IMG/VR virus record: IMGVR_UViG_3300023180_007455
Location: 1 to 27,457 of that record
DNA from: a virus
DNA: 27,457 nucleotides
Strand: one strand, 5' to 3'
Notes under the pieces: generated by a model
Told to the model about the DNA's origin: nothing
Database searches by the model: none
What the model saw: only the letters and a program-made list of their open reading frames with translations
Program-made: the position numbers and the translations under genes
Shown here: piece by piece, positions 6,414 to 13,000 of the stretch
Numbering within the stretch: the stretch's first letter is position 1
Layout of the letters: every line of letters starts with the position of its first letter

Positions 6414-7052
6414 CTACATTTTGTTCCAGGGATCGACATCCATTCCAGGCAGTGGATCAGTCTCAGGAACGTAAGATTTCTGTATTTCTTCCATTTCCTT
6501 AGAGAAATTGGAAACCTGTTGCTGAACTGGAATGGGTCTGGGTGCCACAGGAGCAGGACGACTGAGCTGTTGGACAGTCTGCTGGAGGAGAGCAATCTGT
6601 TCCATCAGAGGCGTTTCCCTCGACTTGACCCAGTTGGTTGCGTTCTCCGTCAGTTGATTGAGAACGTTTTCAGGGTGAGGGAAGTTATAGACAGAGCCGT
6701 ACTCAGTGTCGATGCGCCTGCCCTGTTGTTCGGAAGCAAGGCTGGAGAGAAACTCTTGAATCCGCTCGAGCGGAATACGCGTGTGGTAGCTGAGCTGATC
6801 GGGGCTGACTAGACCTTTGTTGATGTCGTACAGGTGCTTGAAGCTTTGAGCGAGAACTTCGCCCTCGGCTTTCTGCTCTTCGGTTTTTTTAGTGAAGCCA
6901 GCCCCAAGGGCAACGCCAGTCATAACTCCTCCGAATGCCCCGTAGGCAGCAGGAGTCATTGCAGGGTTGGCAATAGCCGTAGCCACCACACCACCAGCTG
7001 CGACGCTGCTGGCAATCGCAAGGATGTTATTGAGAAACGGGAGGTTCAGCAT
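6414..7052 (-). CDS. Glycine-zipper membrane protein with winged-helix-like middle region
   Basis: This is a protein of 212 residues from the ATG at 7052 (a TTG at 7061 is also in frame). Residues ~8-55 are hydrophobic and Gly/Ala-rich with small-residue spacing (AIASSVAAGGVVATAIANPA; GGVMTGVALGAGF), like two glycine-zipper TM helices in a hairpin. The middle (INKGLVSPDQLSYHTRIPLE) resembles a small helix-turn-helix fold, followed by SVYNFPHPENVL. The end is Pro/Gln-rich and disordered, with an acidic finish. The start lies inside the last 26 bases of the primase-helicase gene, so it is probably translationally coupled to it. I do not know the family; membrane anchoring of replication is one possibility only. 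Confidence 0.6.
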   Translation of the reverse strand: MLNLPFLNNILAIASSVAAGGVVATAIANPAMTPAAYGAFGGVMTGVALGAGFTKKTEEQKAEGEVLAQSFKHLYDINKGLVSPDQLSYHTRIPLERIQEFLSSLASEQQGRRIDTEYGSVYNFPHPENVLNQLTENATNWVKSRETPLMEQIALLQQTVQQLSRPAPVAPRPIPVQQQVSNFSKEMEEIQKSYVPETDPLPGMDVDPWNKM

Positions 7053-9783
7053 GTTCTTCAAATGCGAGTTTCCAAAGATCGGGCTGAGGGTTTGAGGCGT
7101 ACTCGACAGGCGTGGGAAGTCGGGTATCGCCGTAGGCAGCTCGGCTCGTTGAGATGTCGAAGGGTTTCAGTATAAGGCCAGTAAACACGGCGAAACCGTT
7201 GTTAATCGTACGTTTACACGCGTCTAGTTTCAGGACGTTACTCAAGGTTTCCTTGAGCCGCTCTGAGAATCTTTCGCGTGCAGCGGCTTTATATCCGTTG
7301 GATTTACAGAAGTTGCAGTAGGAGGCATACAGTTCGGTGTACGCGTTCTTAAAGAACATACCCCGCTCCGATTCATCGGTAGAAGGTTTGAATGCGCCGC
7401 CTCCAATCTTGGTGCTCTTGCCAGGTGCGTAGAGGGTGCACTCGTTGAGCCATGCTGCGAATGGGTTGTTGAACAGCAGGCTCTCAAAATCGGAAGCTCG
7501 GAGGTCAGGACAGTGCTTGACCGGATTGGCTAGGACGTCGCGCATAGTGTCGAAGTCCATCGAGAGAGCCCAAGTCACAATCCCGCTGAGCTCAGGCTCG
7601 AGCTCACCCTCGATGCGATCTTGATAGACGTTCAGAAGATCGCGTCGCTTTGAAGCAGGCACGACCTTGTCCATGACAATGGTCAGGCGACGTCGCTCAA
7701 GACCGCTCGTGGTGTCCGAGGAGCTGATGTGCTCGTTGGATGCGATACAGACCAGACACTCAGGCTTAAAAGAGATAACTTCTTTGCCGTATTTACGCTC
7801 GGCTCGGAGAGTATCGGAAGCCGATGTCAGTTTTTTCATCGTATCCATCCGCTTGCTGTAGGACGATTCGTCCGTAAGCACGACCAGTTTTTTACCGATC
7901 AAGCTGAAGCACTCGAACTTGTTGGTTTCAAGTTGCTCGAGGCTTGTGGTGTGGAGACCTTGCAGACCCACAAGAGCAGTCAAGACTTGCTGCAGCGTTG
8001 ACTTACCGGTGCCACCAGGACCCACCAGATGCAGGAACCTTTCGCCCTGGGTATAGGAAGTCAGGACAGCCCGAGAGAAAGCCTGGATGATCTTGACCCG
8101 ATCCTTGCCGATGGCGTCAGTCAGCCACGCGACAAACTTTGGGCACTGGGAGCTGGGGTCGTAGTCGTAGGGAAGTCGGTTTCGGATGTATTGGTTGGGG
8201 TCAAAACCAGCAAGGAACTCACCAGTCTGAGAATCCAGAGCACCGTTTTTGAAGGGAACGAGACCACGGTTGGCAGACCAAATAGAGTTTCGACCGCCCC
8301 GGCTAGAACGCAGAAGTTTTCCCTGAAGGAGCTGATAGACCGAGTTGACCGTGGCAGAACTGTATTTCGGAATCACGCCAGACGTCACAAAGACGTCAAG
8401 AGCCTTGATGATACGGCGCTTGATATGGGTCGAATCCTGCAGATACCAGACGCCCTCGTCCTCGTCGTAGCAAAAGAACTCGTCGAGGCTTGAGTCGAAA
8501 AGGAACGTATCCTTGTTGTTGGAAACGATTACGTCGGCGACGTCGTTTTCCGAAAACTGCTTCTTCTTGCCCTGCAAGCTAACGAGCTGCGCAGGGGTCT
8601 GCGGGGTTGCAGAGTTGGAGGCCATGGGCTGCTCCTTGGGTTTTGGTGTTGATGTTGTTGTTGATGTGGATGGCTCAAAGTCGAAAGTAAGGATCGAGTT
8701 CCTAGCTTTCTCTTGAGGTTTCAGCTGGGCCTGAACTGATTCAGGCGCGGACGCGAGAAAGGTCTCGCGGCTGACTCGTTTGACTTTTCGCCAGACGGCA
8801 AGGTCACCGTCATCAGAGGCCAGTGCTACCGAAGGAAGCAGCGTGGCTGGGTCGTAGATCGAATTTAGTATGCGCTTGTACTTGCCGTCAAGCGCTGGTG
8901 CGTACTGATAGATGTTTTCAAAACACAGCTCAGCCAGCTGCTCAGGGCTCACCTGACACTTAAGATCCTTCTCCCGGAGCCAGTTCGACCAGCCGATCAG
9001 CTCTTTAAAGGCAACTGCCATGGAGGCAGAGCGGTCCTCGACCTCGAACCCATCGAGCATGTCGCGGACTTTGGTGCTGACCAGATCGGTGATGTCGATC
9101 CCGTCGCTCGCCGTTTCTGCTGTTAAGCAAGATGCCGGGTCGTCCTCGGCTCGAGCCTCTTTTGGCAAAGCTACATAGGCTTGGTATGCCTCAGTGACTT
9201 TGCTCTGTGGGATTGCTTTATCGGAGTAGTAAAAAACTTTTGGATCGTGCTCTGGATGCGCTCCGTAAAAGAGATTTACGGCTTGGGTTGCGCGGCGATC
9301 GGAGCCTGGGATGGATTCTGAGATCGTACGAACAAACCACTGGTAGAAGTCCGGGTCAAGAATCTCGCTCTCAAGGCCAAAAACAAGGCGAAAGCGTGGC
9401 CAACCGTCAGCAGTACTAGGAGAGAAATAAGCGAGAGAAAGATACTTTTGACAAATAGGTAGTTCAAGAGCTTGTTCTGGTGTTAGTTGTTGGTCTTGAA
9501 TTTTGTTGCCTTCTGCATCCTTTCCATCGGCTTGATTGTCGATGTCAATGATGACAAGGCCAGCTTTAATTGCACCTGTTGAGTTACTCTTACGCTGACC
9601 GTTTACGAGATGCCACGCACAGATACCGTGCGCACGCATAACCTCGTCGGCAAGCTCTGAGGATGACAGGCTGGAGGCAATCCAGTTGTCGTTAAACGCA
9701 CCAAACTTCCCACCAGCCGGGATCTTCCCAGAAGGGCCTAGAGCGGCACGAACTTCACGGTTGATCGAACAGGTGAAACGCAT
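7027..9783 (-). CDS. Primase-helicase fusion: AEP-like N-terminus, D5-type SF3 helicase C-terminus
   Basis: This is a protein of 918 residues. The N-terminal ~200 residues resemble archaeo-eukaryotic primase/PrimPol-like domains: VIIDIDN (78-83) as the acidic metal-binding strand, WPRFRLVFGLE (128-138), and QAVNLFYGA (167-175). A low-complexity linker rich in Ser, Thr and Pro lies near 370-400. The C-terminal half is a D5-type SF3 helicase: CPKFVAWLTDAIG before the ATPase, Walker A GPGGTGKS (588-595), Walker B KKLVVLTDE (631-639), motif C/sensor 1 ECLVCIASNE (675-684), and the arginine finger region GLERRRLTI (694-702). It would prime and unwind DNA at the fork for the PolA enzyme encoded upstream. 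The assignment of the helicase half is firm; that of the primase half is moderate. Confidence 0.9.
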   Translation of the reverse strand: MRFTCSINREVRAALGPSGKIPAGGKFGAFNDNWIASSLSSSELADEVMRAHGICAWHLVNGQRKSNSTGAIKAGLVIIDIDNQADGKDAEGNKIQDQQLTPEQALELPICQKYLSLAYFSPSTADGWPRFRLVFGLESEILDPDFYQWFVRTISESIPGSDRRATQAVNLFYGAHPEHDPKVFYYSDKAIPQSKVTEAYQAYVALPKEARAEDDPASCLTAETASDGIDITDLVSTKVRDMLDGFEVEDRSASMAVAFKELIGWSNWLREKDLKCQVSPEQLAELCFENIYQYAPALDGKYKRILNSIYDPATLLPSVALASDDGDLAVWRKVKRVSRETFLASAPESVQAQLKPQEKARNSILTFDFEPSTSTTTSTPKPKEQPMASNSATPQTPAQLVSLQGKKKQFSENDVADVIVSNNKDTFLFDSSLDEFFCYDEDEGVWYLQDSTHIKRRIIKALDVFVTSGVIPKYSSATVNSVYQLLQGKLLRSSRGGRNSIWSANRGLVPFKNGALDSQTGEFLAGFDPNQYIRNRLPYDYDPSSQCPKFVAWLTDAIGKDRVKIIQAFSRAVLTSYTQGERFLHLVGPGGTGKSTLQQVLTALVGLQGLHTTSLEQLETNKFECFSLIGKKLVVLTDESSYSKRMDTMKKLTSASDTLRAERKYGKEVISFKPECLVCIASNEHISSSDTTSGLERRRLTIVMDKVVPASKRRDLLNVYQDRIEGELEPELSGIVTWALSMDFDTMRDVLANPVKHCPDLRASDFESLLFNNPFAAWLNECTLYAPGKSTKIGGGAFKPSTDESERGMFFKNAYTELYASYCNFCKSNGYKAAARERFSERLKETLSNVLKLDACKRTINNGFAVFTGLILKPFDISTSRAAYGDTRLPTPVEYASNPQPDLWKLAFEEHAEPPVSQ

Positions 9784-9843
9784 GGCGCTCAGGAGCGGTT
9801 CTTAGTTTGGCATGGATTTCCGAGATCGGAACGGAAGAGAGTA

Positions 9844-10623
9844 TTAAGTGGCGACTACGTCACTGTAGAACTTTCTTACAACTTCAAGCCAAGCGGCTTC
9901 GTCCTTCTCGATGTCCTTGCCGCTGAAGGTGAAAACCTGAACCGAAAACTCCGGAACCGGCGTGGACACAATGATCTGCGTCTTCGAAATTTTAATCCCG
10001 AAGCACCGTTCGGCGGCCAGTTTGTAGGCGGCAAGTTGCAGCCTTGTCTTTTTCGTCTTGTAAACCCCGCCGATCAGAGCTTTGCGGAGCTTGTCATCGA
10101 TGTCGGCTTTTGAACTTGGGAAGCGAGCGGAGTAAGGACCTAAGGAAGTTTTGAAGTCGCCGAGGATAATTTCGCCGTTTGCGTCCTCGTAGATGACGTC
10201 GCAACAACCTGCCCAACCGTGGTCTGTGACCTGGTCGTAGTAGTGAATTCTGCCAACGCCGTCCTCTCCTACGTACTTGTTCCATTCTGGTTTGTTCATT
10301 GGTTTTTCGGACCACAGGATCCGACCACCCTCAAAAAGCTCATCGAGCTTCTCTGGCATCCCATCCCAGTAAGGCTGGAATTGCTTTGGTGGATTTACAT
10401 CGATCCCACGGACGTAGTTTTCCACGCCGTTGTGGATCCAAGTCCCTCGTTCTGCAGCCTTCTCGAGCATGCCTGGGTTCATCGCATTCCAGGCTGCGAG
10501 CTTTCGACGACTGTCCTCAGACTGCGTGGCCGAGAGGATCGAGGTTACTGAAGCTAATGGACGATCTACACCTAGTACGTTGTAGTGCCTGTAGCCGTTA
10601 ATCGTTACTCGAGTGTCTGACAC
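9844..10623 (-). CDS. PD-(D/E)XK exonuclease, RecB/Cas4-like
   Basis: This is a protein of 259 residues. Nuclease motifs appear in order: GTWIHNGVENY (60-70, with H64 and E68), GCCDVIYE (139-146, with D142), ILGDFKTS (153-160, the D-x-K catalytic core D156, K158), and the helix LQLAAYKLA with Q196 and Y200, as in RecB/Cas4-type nucleases. It probably resects DNA 5'-3' or degrades host DNA during replication and recombination. The start is GTG at 10623, directly preceded by an in-frame stop, so no upstream start is possible; the next Met comes much later. The start codon sits within a palindrome (10619-10632) and has no Shine-Dalgarno sequence. Confidence 0.88.
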   Translation of the reverse strand: MSDTRVTINGYRHYNVLGVDRPLASVTSILSATQSEDSRRKLAAWNAMNPGMLEKAAERGTWIHNGVENYVRGIDVNPPKQFQPYWDGMPEKLDELFEGGRILWSEKPMNKPEWNKYVGEDGVGRIHYYDQVTDHGWAGCCDVIYEDANGEIILGDFKTSLGPYSARFPSSKADIDDKLRKALIGGVYKTKKTRLQLAAYKLAAERCFGIKISKTQIIVSTPVPEFSVQVFTFSGKDIEKDEAAWLEVVRKFYSDVVAT

Positions 10624-10632
10624 TTATGTGTC
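10619..10632. promoter_or_regulatory. Palindrome over the exonuclease start codon
   Basis: GACAC-TTAT-GTGTC is a perfect 5-bp inverted repeat with a 4-base spacer. It spans the GTG start of the exonuclease gene (10621-10623). It could be an operator or a hairpin that hides the start codon. There is no direct evidence of function. Confidence 0.3.
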
Positions 10633-10690
10633 GCAATTATTGGAAGTCTAGTTCAATCAATGCAAAAAAATAAAATCAACGAGCTGTACT

Positions 10691-11227
10691 TCAAGCAGCG
10701 TCAGAAATCCACTCGGGGAAGTTCAATTTAGTTCGACCGAGCTTGTGTGCGACTTGATCCCATGCTCGTGCAGCTTCTATGGGATTTTTGTAATATCCGA
10801 TGTGCACGTATGAATTCTTAGTTCTGATAGTTGCACGGTATTTGTTGGTGTCTTTGACCTGACAGACTCCGATGAATTTCTGGTTCCCGTAGCTACGCCC
10901 ACGATTCAACTCCCCTTCAGTGACAAGCCGCAGGTTGTTGAGCTTGTTATTGAAGCCATTTCCGTCGGCGTGGAGAATGTCGTAGCCGGCAGGGATCAAT
11001 CCGTTGTGAAGCACCCACACAATGTGATGGCATTCCCAAAGTTCGTCTTCGCAACGAACCTTGAAACGTTTGTAGATCTTTGATCCGGCTGGTGAGTTAG
11101 GTCGGCGCTTGCCTTTGGGACGACGAGCCTTCCATCGAAGGCAAGTAGGTGCGTCGGGATCGTAGTACCAGTTTTTAGTGGCATTAGCGGCAAGCCACTC
11201 GGCCTGCCGTCGAGAGATAACGTTCAC
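10691..11227 (-). CDS. HNH homing endonuclease with C-terminal AP2 DNA-binding domain
   Basis: This is a protein of 178 residues. The HNH_3-type core is WECHHIVWVLHNGLIPAGYD (64-83, catalytic-type H67/H68) then ILHADGNGFNNKLNNLRLVT (84-103, with H86, N90, N94 and N97-98). An AP2/ERF-like domain follows at ~117-170 (KFIGVCQVKDTNKYRATIRT, HIGYYKNPIEAARAWDQVAH, ending in LNFPEW). This HNH-AP2 order is typical of free-standing homing endonucleases in phages and cyanobacteria. The GTG start overlaps the stop of the AP2-only gene upstream (GTGA), so the two are coupled. It lies between an acidic coiled-coil gene and the exonuclease. Confidence 0.9.
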   Translation of the reverse strand: MNVISRRQAEWLAANATKNWYYDPDAPTCLRWKARRPKGKRRPNSPAGSKIYKRFKVRCEDELWECHHIVWVLHNGLIPAGYDILHADGNGFNNKLNNLRLVTEGELNRGRSYGNQKFIGVCQVKDTNKYRATIRTKNSYVHIGYYKNPIEAARAWDQVAHKLGRTKLNFPEWISDAA

Positions 11228-11421
11228 TCTTCAGGTGGGAAGTTGAGAGAGGACACTGATCTGCCGAGAGCGATAGCAGCTTTGTCGTAAGCCTTAGCTG
11301 CAGCTACCGAACCGGTGAAGTATCCGATGTGGATTTGTTTGTTGTTTGCGTAGATCACCGCACGGTAGCGGCTGAGTCTGCTTACAAAGTTGACTCCTTT
11401 GAACTTGCGCTCACTGGGCAT
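11224..11421 (-). CDS. Stand-alone AP2-domain protein, 65 aa
   Basis: The whole protein is one AP2-like domain: FKGVNFVSRLSRYRAVIYAN, then HIGYFTGSVAAAKAYDKAAI and ALGRSVSSLNFP. It matches the AP2 pattern of beta-strands, G-x-F/Y and an Ala-rich helix, and closely parallels the C-terminal domain of the next gene. It could be an accessory DNA-binding subunit for the HNH-AP2 nuclease, a nuclease relic that lost its HNH part, or a regulator. The ATG overlaps the preceding stop by one base, and its own stop overlaps the nuclease start. Confidence 0.85.
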   Translation of the reverse strand: MPSERKFKGVNFVSRLSRYRAVIYANNKQIHIGYFTGSVAAAKAYDKAAIALGRSVSSLNFPPEE

Positions 11422-11774
11422 CAGAACTTGTTCATGCTGGATTGATTTGGCTCAATCGTATCATCGTCATCAGGTTCTTCGAGGACCTCTTCCTCTTCTT
11501 CAGATTCAATAAAGAACTCAGAGACCTGGTAGTCAAAGCCCTTCTGATGTGAGTTGAGCTCGTTGCTAATGCATAGAGCACCACAGAAAGACTCCGTCAC
11601 AAGTTCAGCAACAGAGTCGGCATCTCGGACCTTGCCATCAGGAGCGATGCACTCGGTGAGCAGTTGGGTGGAGAGATTGACGGCGATGAGCTTTTCGATT
11701 CGCTTGATCAGCTCCGTGGTCAATTCAATCTGCTGGCGTTGCAGCTTGAGAATCTGATCGAACTTGGCTCCCAT
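11421..11774 (-). CDS. Hypothetical coiled-coil protein with acidic C-terminus, 117 aa
   Basis: Residues 1-30 form a helix with coiled-coil character (FDQILKLQRQQIELTTELIK). The middle contains CIAPDGKVRDADSVAELVTE and a Cys pair (FCGALC). The C-terminus is strongly acidic, with a run of Glu and Asp around residues 90-106. Such tails occur in phage ssDNA-associated or DNA-mimic proteins, but no family is recognised. The ATG at 11774 lies 50 bases inside the upstream gene. A 13-base sequence around this start (GGTAGCTCATGGG) also occurs at the start at 16041, which supports the choice. Confidence 0.65.
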   Translation of the reverse strand: MGAKFDQILKLQRQQIELTTELIKRIEKLIAVNLSTQLLTECIAPDGKVRDADSVAELVTESFCGALCISNELNSHQKGFDYQVSEFFIESEEEEEVLEEPDDDDTIEPNQSSMNKF

Positions 11775-12312
11775 GAGCTACCGCATCCAGGTCAATAAGA
11801 TCGCTCCAATCTAGTGCGTACTCGAGGCTCACACTATCTTGCCACTGATCCTGATGCCTAAAGACAAACCAAGCTGATGTGACGGAGTCTTTCTGGCTGC
11901 CAAGCTGTCGGAAGTTTGGTCGAGGGCTGAAGATGATAAGGTTGCTCATTTTGTAAGCGAGCAGAAAGTCACGTCTTTTTGCGACGGGCTCCAGGAAGGT
12001 CAAGCGCTCGAGCAGACATACGCCTTGCATGGCAATGGCCATCCCATATTTCAGGATGTACTCCGTGTGCTCTTTCAACCCAACGGTCGTCTGCACTATG
12101 TAGTCGTAACCCTGACCTCGTTGTTTTAACCACCAGGTTGGGTCAAGCAAATTGTCGGGATCGCTATTGCTGACCACGGAAACGTTTTGGTTCTTGAGCT
12201 CAGCTTCGAGCCGACCATCTATGTCGTAGGGGATGAAGACCTTGCCATCGAGAAGGACCCTTTTGCTGAGCGCGTGGCCGACGCCCTGCGGTGTTTGATA
12301 GAAGGAAGCCAT
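11725..12312 (-). CDS. Degenerate DNA adenine methyltransferase-like protein
   Basis: This is a protein of 195 residues with the frame of phage N6-adenine methyltransferase-like proteins: SFYQTP at 3-8, LLERLTFLEPVAKRRDFL (100-117), LIIFSPRPNFR (125-135) and KDSVTSAWFVF (141-151). These match the family's usual 'LLRLSFLEP', 'PRPRF' and 'DSVT-AWFVW' blocks. The catalytic parts are lost. Where the SAM-binding 'EPCAGxGA' strand is expected the protein has KVFIPYDIDGRL (24-35). Where NPPF/NPPY is expected it has YDYIVQTTVG (69-78). It is therefore probably not an active methyltransferase; it may bind DNA or a host enzyme. The start region faces the plus-strand nblA-like gene. Confidence 0.65.
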   Translation of the reverse strand: MASFYQTPQGVGHALSKRVLLDGKVFIPYDIDGRLEAELKNQNVSVVSNSDPDNLLDPTWWLKQRGQGYDYIVQTTVGLKEHTEYILKYGMAIAMQGVCLLERLTFLEPVAKRRDFLLAYKMSNLIIFSPRPNFRQLGSQKDSVTSAWFVFRHQDQWQDSVSLEYALDWSDLIDLDAVAHGSQVRSDSQAATPAD

Positions 12313-12367
12313 TGTTTTGTTAAAGAATTGAAAGCGTTGGTGAGGCTAAAGTGTACGGATAACCTGC

Positions 12368-12619
12368 GTGCTCGCTATGGAGATCGCTTGGTTCACGATG
12401 GAGAATGAGTTTGCGCATGCTCGTGTTATGGGCAGCGCCGCAAAACTCGACAAGGCTGAACTGCTCGAAGTCTTCGACATAATCCATAAGCAGTATCAGC
12501 TCAGGGGAAGACTGTTCACGCAGCTTTTGAAGCATTGTGCATCGGCTGGCGTAGAGCTTCCTCCTTTGAACGAGTTGTTAGAACCCAGCACGGCTCAGCA
12601 CCCAGAGGCGAGCGAATAA
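12368..12619 (+). CDS. nblA: NblA-like phycobilisome degradation protein
   Basis: This is a protein of 83 residues from GTG 12368, or 80 from ATG 12377. Residues ~8-60 align without gaps to cyanobacterial NblA as I remember it. FTMENEF matches LSLEQQF at the start of helix 1. The second helix LLEVFDIIHKQYQLRGRLFT matches the NblA helix ending in R-x3-Y. It finishes with LLKH, the same residues as NblA's LLKH, which includes the Leu and Lys reported to bind phycobiliprotein. NblA forms dimers that recruit phycobilisomes to Clp protease. It is the only plus-strand gene between 5730 and 25410, and its last 104 bases overlap the convergent minus gene. The C-terminal extension (VELPPLNELLEPS...) is unusual for NblA. 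Confidence 0.68.
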   Translation: MLAMEIAWFTMENEFAHARVMGSAAKLDKAELLEVFDIIHKQYQLRGRLFTQLLKHCASAGVELPPLNELLEPSTAQHPEASE

Positions 12620-12956
12620 ACCCAATACGTTCGATGTACCGGGAGATCACCTCGACGCTGGTCGACTGTGGTCTTGCAAAGATAACAGCGTTTTCAGGGA
12701 GCTCAAGGATCAAGCTTTTAAACAAAGACATTGCTTTATAGACTGTTGTAGACGGTGCGCCTGTGTGCGGAACATTGGTCTTACGAGACCGCTTGTTCTT
12801 ACGGTTCTCGATCCAGTCGCATGATGCACGCTTGGACTTGGTGATGCACACCGCTCCTTCCCAGTAGTCAGAGCGCGTGGGGATGAAGCGGTAGACCCAG
12901 ACGCTGATCCAGAAGCCTTTGTGCTTGATTCTTTTGACGCGAGTATTTTTCCGCAT
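12516..12956 (-). CDS. Hypothetical basic protein, 146 aa
   Basis: The start is ATG at 12956; the open frame extends upstream to 13295 but that part is antisense-quality sequence crossing a terminator and another gene. The N-terminal half is very basic and aromatic (RKNTRVKRIKHKGFWISVWV, ENRKNKRSRKTN). The second half has LFKSLILELPENAVIFARPQ, then VISRYIERIGFIRS and PCWVLTT. The 'P-x...RYIERIGF...PCWVL' run is reminiscent of the C-terminal part of GNAT acetyltransferases, but evidence is too thin to name it. The ATG lies directly after the U-run of a strong terminator, so expression may depend on read-through. The 3' end overlaps the nblA-like gene. Confidence 0.6.
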   Translation of the reverse strand: MRKNTRVKRIKHKGFWISVWVYRFIPTRSDYWEGAVCITKSKRASCDWIENRKNKRSRKTNVPHTGAPSTTVYKAMSLFKSLILELPENAVIFARPQSTSVEVISRYIERIGFIRSPLGAEPCWVLTTRSKEEALRQPMHNASKAA

Positions 12957-12987
12957 AAAAAAAGGGGCCGCAACGGTGACGGCCCCT
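12957..12987 (-). terminator. Strong intrinsic terminator directly before a start codon
   Basis: Read on the minus strand: AGGGGCCG (12987-12980), a 9-base loop, CGGCCCCT (12970-12963), then a run of seven T including the last stem base (12963-12957). The stem is a perfect 8 bp and GC-rich. It ends the transcript of the gene at 13001-13819. The ATG of the next gene (12956) starts immediately after the T-run. Confidence 0.9.
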
Positions 12988-13000
12988 GAGACATTCCACG

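Noticed and set aside
10633-10690. Possible promoter or terminator between the HNH-AP2 gene and the exonuclease
   Set aside because: There is a T-rich run on the minus strand, but the nearest stem is only four pairs, and -35/-10 candidates (TTGATT, TAATTG) have wrong spacing.
12313-12367. Divergent promoter between the methyltransferase-like and nblA-like genes
   Set aside because: A TTGAAA at 12328 is present but no good -10 lies 16-18 bases downstream; a promoter is expected here but I could not support one.
12320-12535. 71-aa minus frame antisense to the nblA-like gene
   Set aside because: No start signal and no neighbour coupling; the plus frame has family similarity, so this one is taken as its shadow.
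12516-12956. GNAT acetyltransferase call for the 146-aa basic protein
   Set aside because: Only a short C-terminal resemblance (RYIERIGF...PCWVL); the acetyl-CoA loop (Q/R-x-x-G-x-G/A) is not visible.
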